This document shows positions 62,267-64,000 of a DNA stretch of 64,000 nucleotides, in pieces. Position numbers and translations under genes: made by a program. Origin of the DNA: Hymenobacter arizonensis (lineage in GTDB: Bacteria; Bacteroidota; Bacteroidia; Cytophagales; Hymenobacteraceae); contig NZ_FOXS01000001.1 in assembly GCF_900115775.1 (NCBI RefSeq), forward strand, positions 496,001 through 560,000, given 5' to 3'. The notes below the pieces were generated by a model. The model had not been told where the DNA came from. It saw only the letters and a program-made list of their open reading frames with translations, and did not search any database. How positions within the stretch are numbered: the first letter of the stretch is position 1; each line of letters opens with the position of its first letter.

Positions 62267-62611
62267 TTACAAAGGAGCTACGTCCGGTTCGGGTGCCACG
62301 AAATGAAACAGCGAGTGCAGTTGCAACAGCCGTAGGCACCGCCGCAACGGGGCATTGACACGGTGCAGCCACACCGCCGTGCCGCCCCGACGCAAGAGCA
62401 GCAACTGGGACACGACGTGACTGACGCCGAGCGTGCGTTGGCTGCGTAAGTGGTGACAGTCGACGTGCAGGGGCGGGCGCTGGGGCAGCGGGTCCGAGGC
62501 TTGCGCCGCCGCGCACGCTGCCCGAACGGCGTCTGGTACGTCTAAATCGATAAAAGTCGCGGGGGTGGTGTCCTCCTGGGGCGACTCGCGAGGGAAAAGA
62601 TTGTTTTTCAT
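62267..62611 (-). CDS. STAS-domain-like protein
   Basis: 114-aa protein. The C-terminal two thirds (LHVDCHHLRSQRTLGVSHVV, then SQLLLLRRGGTAVWLHRVN and RRCLRLLQLHSLFHF) follow the STAS pattern: Asp/Cys strand, helix ending GVSHVVSQLL, a GGxxWL strand and a closing helix with LxLLxLxSLF. Possible anti-sigma antagonist or polarity-type regulator. The phosphorylatable Ser is probably in GVSHVV. A longer overlapping frame (62235-62906) is Arg/Pro-rich and rejected. Confidence 0.6.
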   Translation of the reverse strand: MKNNLFPRESPQEDTTPATFIDLDVPDAVRAACAAAQASDPLPQRPPLHVDCHHLRSQRTLGVSHVVSQLLLLRRGGTAVWLHRVNAPLRRCLRLLQLHSLFHFVAPEPDVAPL

Positions 62612-62694
62612 AGGAAGGGGGAACGGTGCGGCAAGTACCGCTAGAGAGGCAAAGACAAATACCGGAAAGGGACTCTCGGTGCGCCCCCCGGAGC

Positions 62695-63009
62695 TCAGCG
62701 GGTGGTGGCCAGCAGTTTTTGCAGCTGGTCCTCGCTGGTAAGAGGCCCGCGGTAGCGCAACTCACCCGCCGAAAGCGGGCCGGTATACCAGTCGATGTCC
62801 CCGCCGGCGGCTGGCACAAAAACTCGTACCACGCCTCGGGGTCCCGGCAGGACGTAGGTAGCCCCCGGTTGCGCGGAGGAATCGGCCGGTGTCCAGCAAA
62901 TGGCAAAGAACCCGGCGGCAGACAAAAAATTCAGCACGATGTAGCAAATAAAGTGGCGAAACCTGTAGGCAAAGGTCCGGAGCTTGAGGGCACTGGGCCT
63001 TCGGCACAA
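62695..63009 (-). CDS. Hypothetical protein with one membrane segment
   Basis: 104-aa protein with an N-terminal hydrophobic region (about residues 18-40, FICYIVLNFLSAAGFFAI) that may be a signal anchor. The mature part reads TYVLPGPRGVVRVFVPAAGG and DWYTGPLSAGELRYRGPL, then EDQLQKLLATTR. Unrecognised. The exact start is uncertain. It is upstream of the STAS-like genes in the same direction. Confidence 0.45.
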   Translation of the reverse strand: MCRRPSALKLRTFAYRFRHFICYIVLNFLSAAGFFAICWTPADSSAQPGATYVLPGPRGVVRVFVPAAGGDIDWYTGPLSAGELRYRGPLTSEDQLQKLLATTR

Positions 63010-63209
63010 ACGCGTAAATGCGAGCCGCTTACTACGGCTTTTGGCCCTAAGTATTTCCCCCCGCGACGGGTGGCGGCATCTGGTTCCGCGGTCGTCCCGA
63101 AGCGGCTAATGCAGACGATGAAATAGGGGTACCGAAACGTCAACGCGGGCGCTCAGGAAGCAGCTACTCAAAGAATAGAACCACCCAAATCACATTTTGC
63201 AAAAGCTAT

Positions 63210-63312
63210 GGTCATGCCAAGCGCAGCCGAAGCATCACGCTCGGGGTAGCAACTCAGTAGGCTGGGTTTACTACCCCGAGAGCATGATGCTTCGGCTGCG
63301 CTCGGCATGACC
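63210..63312. repeat. Interspersed hairpin repeat, copy 6
   Basis: Left arm 63210-63249 pairs with 63271-63312 with two substitutions and a 2-base bulge; the loop is only 21 bases because pairing extends inward (CTCGGGGTAG / CTACCCCGAG). Core GGTCATGCC...GAAGCATCACGC. Confidence 0.85.
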
Positions 63313-63374
63313 GTCCTCTATTCCGCGGTTCACACATTGCAGCGGAAGGCTAGTGTAAGCCCGGGTAGGAAAGC

Positions 63375-64000
63375 TTATTCTGTCTTATCCTTTACTTCCA
63401 CTTTCTTACCTATCCAAACCGACTTTTGGTTGACGAACTCGCGGATGCCCAAGTAGGACAACTCGCGACCGTAGCCTGATTTCTTAACGCCGCCGAACGG
63501 CAGCTCGGGCGAAGATTTCACCAAGCCGTTCACGAACACGGCGCCGCTCTCAATCTGCCGGGCCATGGCTTCGCCTTTTTTTGCATCGGCGGTCCACACA
63601 GCGGCGCCCAGGCCGAAGCGGGAGTCGTTGGCGAGGCGCACGGCATCATCGGCGTTTTTGGCTTCCAGCACCAAGGCCACAGGGCCGAACAGCTCTTCCG
63701 CATAAGCGCGCTGGCCAGGTTTTATGTTCGATAAAATCATCGGCCTGAACAAGGCGGTACCGGGCTTGGCCTGGCCGCCAAACAGCTCCACCCGGGCGCC
63801 TTGGTCTACCGATTCTTCAACCTGACTGGTGAGCTCATCGGCCAGGTCGGGACGGGCCAAGGGGCCGTACTGCGTAGACTCGTCGAGCGGGTCGCCGGGG
63901 CGCATGGCCAGCAAGTGCGTTTTCATGAGGCTGATAAAATCTTTCACCACCGGCTTCTCCACAATGAAGCGCTTGGCCGCAATGCAGCTCTGGCCGCTGT
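63375..64000 (-). CDS. NAD(P)-dependent succinate-semialdehyde-type aldehyde dehydrogenase, 5' truncated by window edge
   Basis: C-terminal 208 codons visible; the frame is open through the right edge, so the GTG at 63962 is internal. The catalytic Cys is visible at the edge (SGQSCIAAKRF). Downstream are YAEELFGPVALVLEAKNADD (Glu of the NAD-binding end), NDSRFGLGAAVWTAD, and PFGGVKKSGYGRELSY, all typical of GabD-like ALDH enzymes. Likely oxidises succinate semialdehyde or a similar aldehyde. Separated from the small hypothetical genes by hairpin copy 6. Confidence 0.93.
   Translation of the reverse strand, partial: SGQSCIAAKRFIVEKPVVKDFISLMKTHLLAMRPGDPLDESTQYGPLARPDLADELTSQVEESVDQGARVELFGGQAKPGTALFRPMILSNIKPGQRAYAEELFGPVALVLEAKNADDAVRLANDSRFGLGAAVWTADAKKGEAMARQIESGAVFVNGLVKSSPELPFGGVKKSGYGRELSYLGIREFVNQKSVWIGKKVEVKDKTE

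Noticed and set aside
62235-62906. Overlapping minus-strand frame of 223 codons
   Set aside because: Arg/Pro/Thr-rich composition and it conflicts with the STAS-like gene at 62267, which has the better protein pattern.
11237-63312. The repeats as a CRISPR array
   Set aside because: Copies are single hairpins tens of kb apart, with no spacers in series and no cas genes.
1-64000. tRNA, rRNA or riboswitch genes
   Set aside because: I looked through intergenic gaps for cloverleaf-like or known riboswitch structure and found none; only hairpins and terminators were supported. A covariance-model scan (tRNAscan, Rfam) would be decisive and could not be run.

Overview
The window reads as a 64-kb piece of chromosome from a GC-rich Bacteroidota, most likely Hymenobacter or a close Cytophagales relative. 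This is inferred from gene content (DUF2851 protein, alpha-E/transglutaminase operon, FtsK with an acidic Ala-rich linker, the pdxA-to-accC cluster), from several TAnnTTTG-type -7 promoter elements upstream of genes, and from the style of the interspersed hairpin repeats. No rRNA, tRNA, CRISPR array, integrase, transposase or phage gene was recognised. The window is mostly core and housekeeping chromosome with small accessory islands.

Layout. 1-8.9 kb (+): 3' part of ftsK, a LolA-like carrier, a DUF2851 protein overlapping a polytopic membrane protein, a NeuD-like hexapeptide acyltransferase, the tRNA hydroxylase trhO and a nucleoside phosphorylase. 8.9-11.2 kb: two small minus-strand genes, then a LuxC-like acyl-CoA reductase divergent from a dicluster ferredoxin. 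11.5-14.2 kb: valS. 14.2-17 kb: a decayed patch with a metallo-beta-lactamase-fold fragment, an M50-like membrane protease and another gene remnant. 17-22.3 kb: convergent GH53 and GH43-type enzymes (galactan or arabinogalactan breakdown) and a secreted oligopeptidase B-like S9 peptidase. 22.4-25.9 kb (-): a 2-oxo-acid dehydrogenase E2 and small envelope proteins.

26-33 kb (-): the cluster pdxA, DUF177 (yceD), rpmF, plsX, fabH, efp, accB, accC, which puts fatty-acid initiation and phospholipid synthesis beside a ribosomal protein and a translation factor. 33.2-38.5 kb: pepA, ksgA, a 2-hydroxyacid dehydrogenase, greA and a HIT protein fused to a NuiA-like nuclease-inhibitor domain. 38.7-45.1 kb: an alpha/beta hydrolase, a lipoprotein, a frameshifted GH2 beta-galactosidase and an exported NucA-family nuclease. 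45.2-52.8 kb (-): selO, two aldo/keto reductases, an SDR, an esterase and aspA. 53.1-57.5 kb: a DUF885 lipoprotein, a thioredoxin-like protein, a YdcF/ElyC-type protein and a zinc metallopeptidase. 58-61.5 kb (+): the three-gene unit circularly permuted ATP-grasp / alpha-E / transglutaminase. 61.6-63 kb (-): three small proteins, one or two STAS-like. The right edge cuts a succinate-semialdehyde-type aldehyde dehydrogenase.

The most notable structure outside genes is a family of at least seven intergenic inverted repeats. They share a core arm (CGTCATGC...GAAGCATCTCGC), an arm length often exactly 39 nt and a loop near 33 nt. The outer ends of the arms differ between copies but stay complementary within each copy. 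Two further long perfect or near-perfect hairpins carry palindromes nested inside each arm, and there is a separate AGCTGTTAGC-type repeat family. The most interesting protein-level observation is a HIT-NuiA fusion about 5 kb from an exported NucA-family nuclease.
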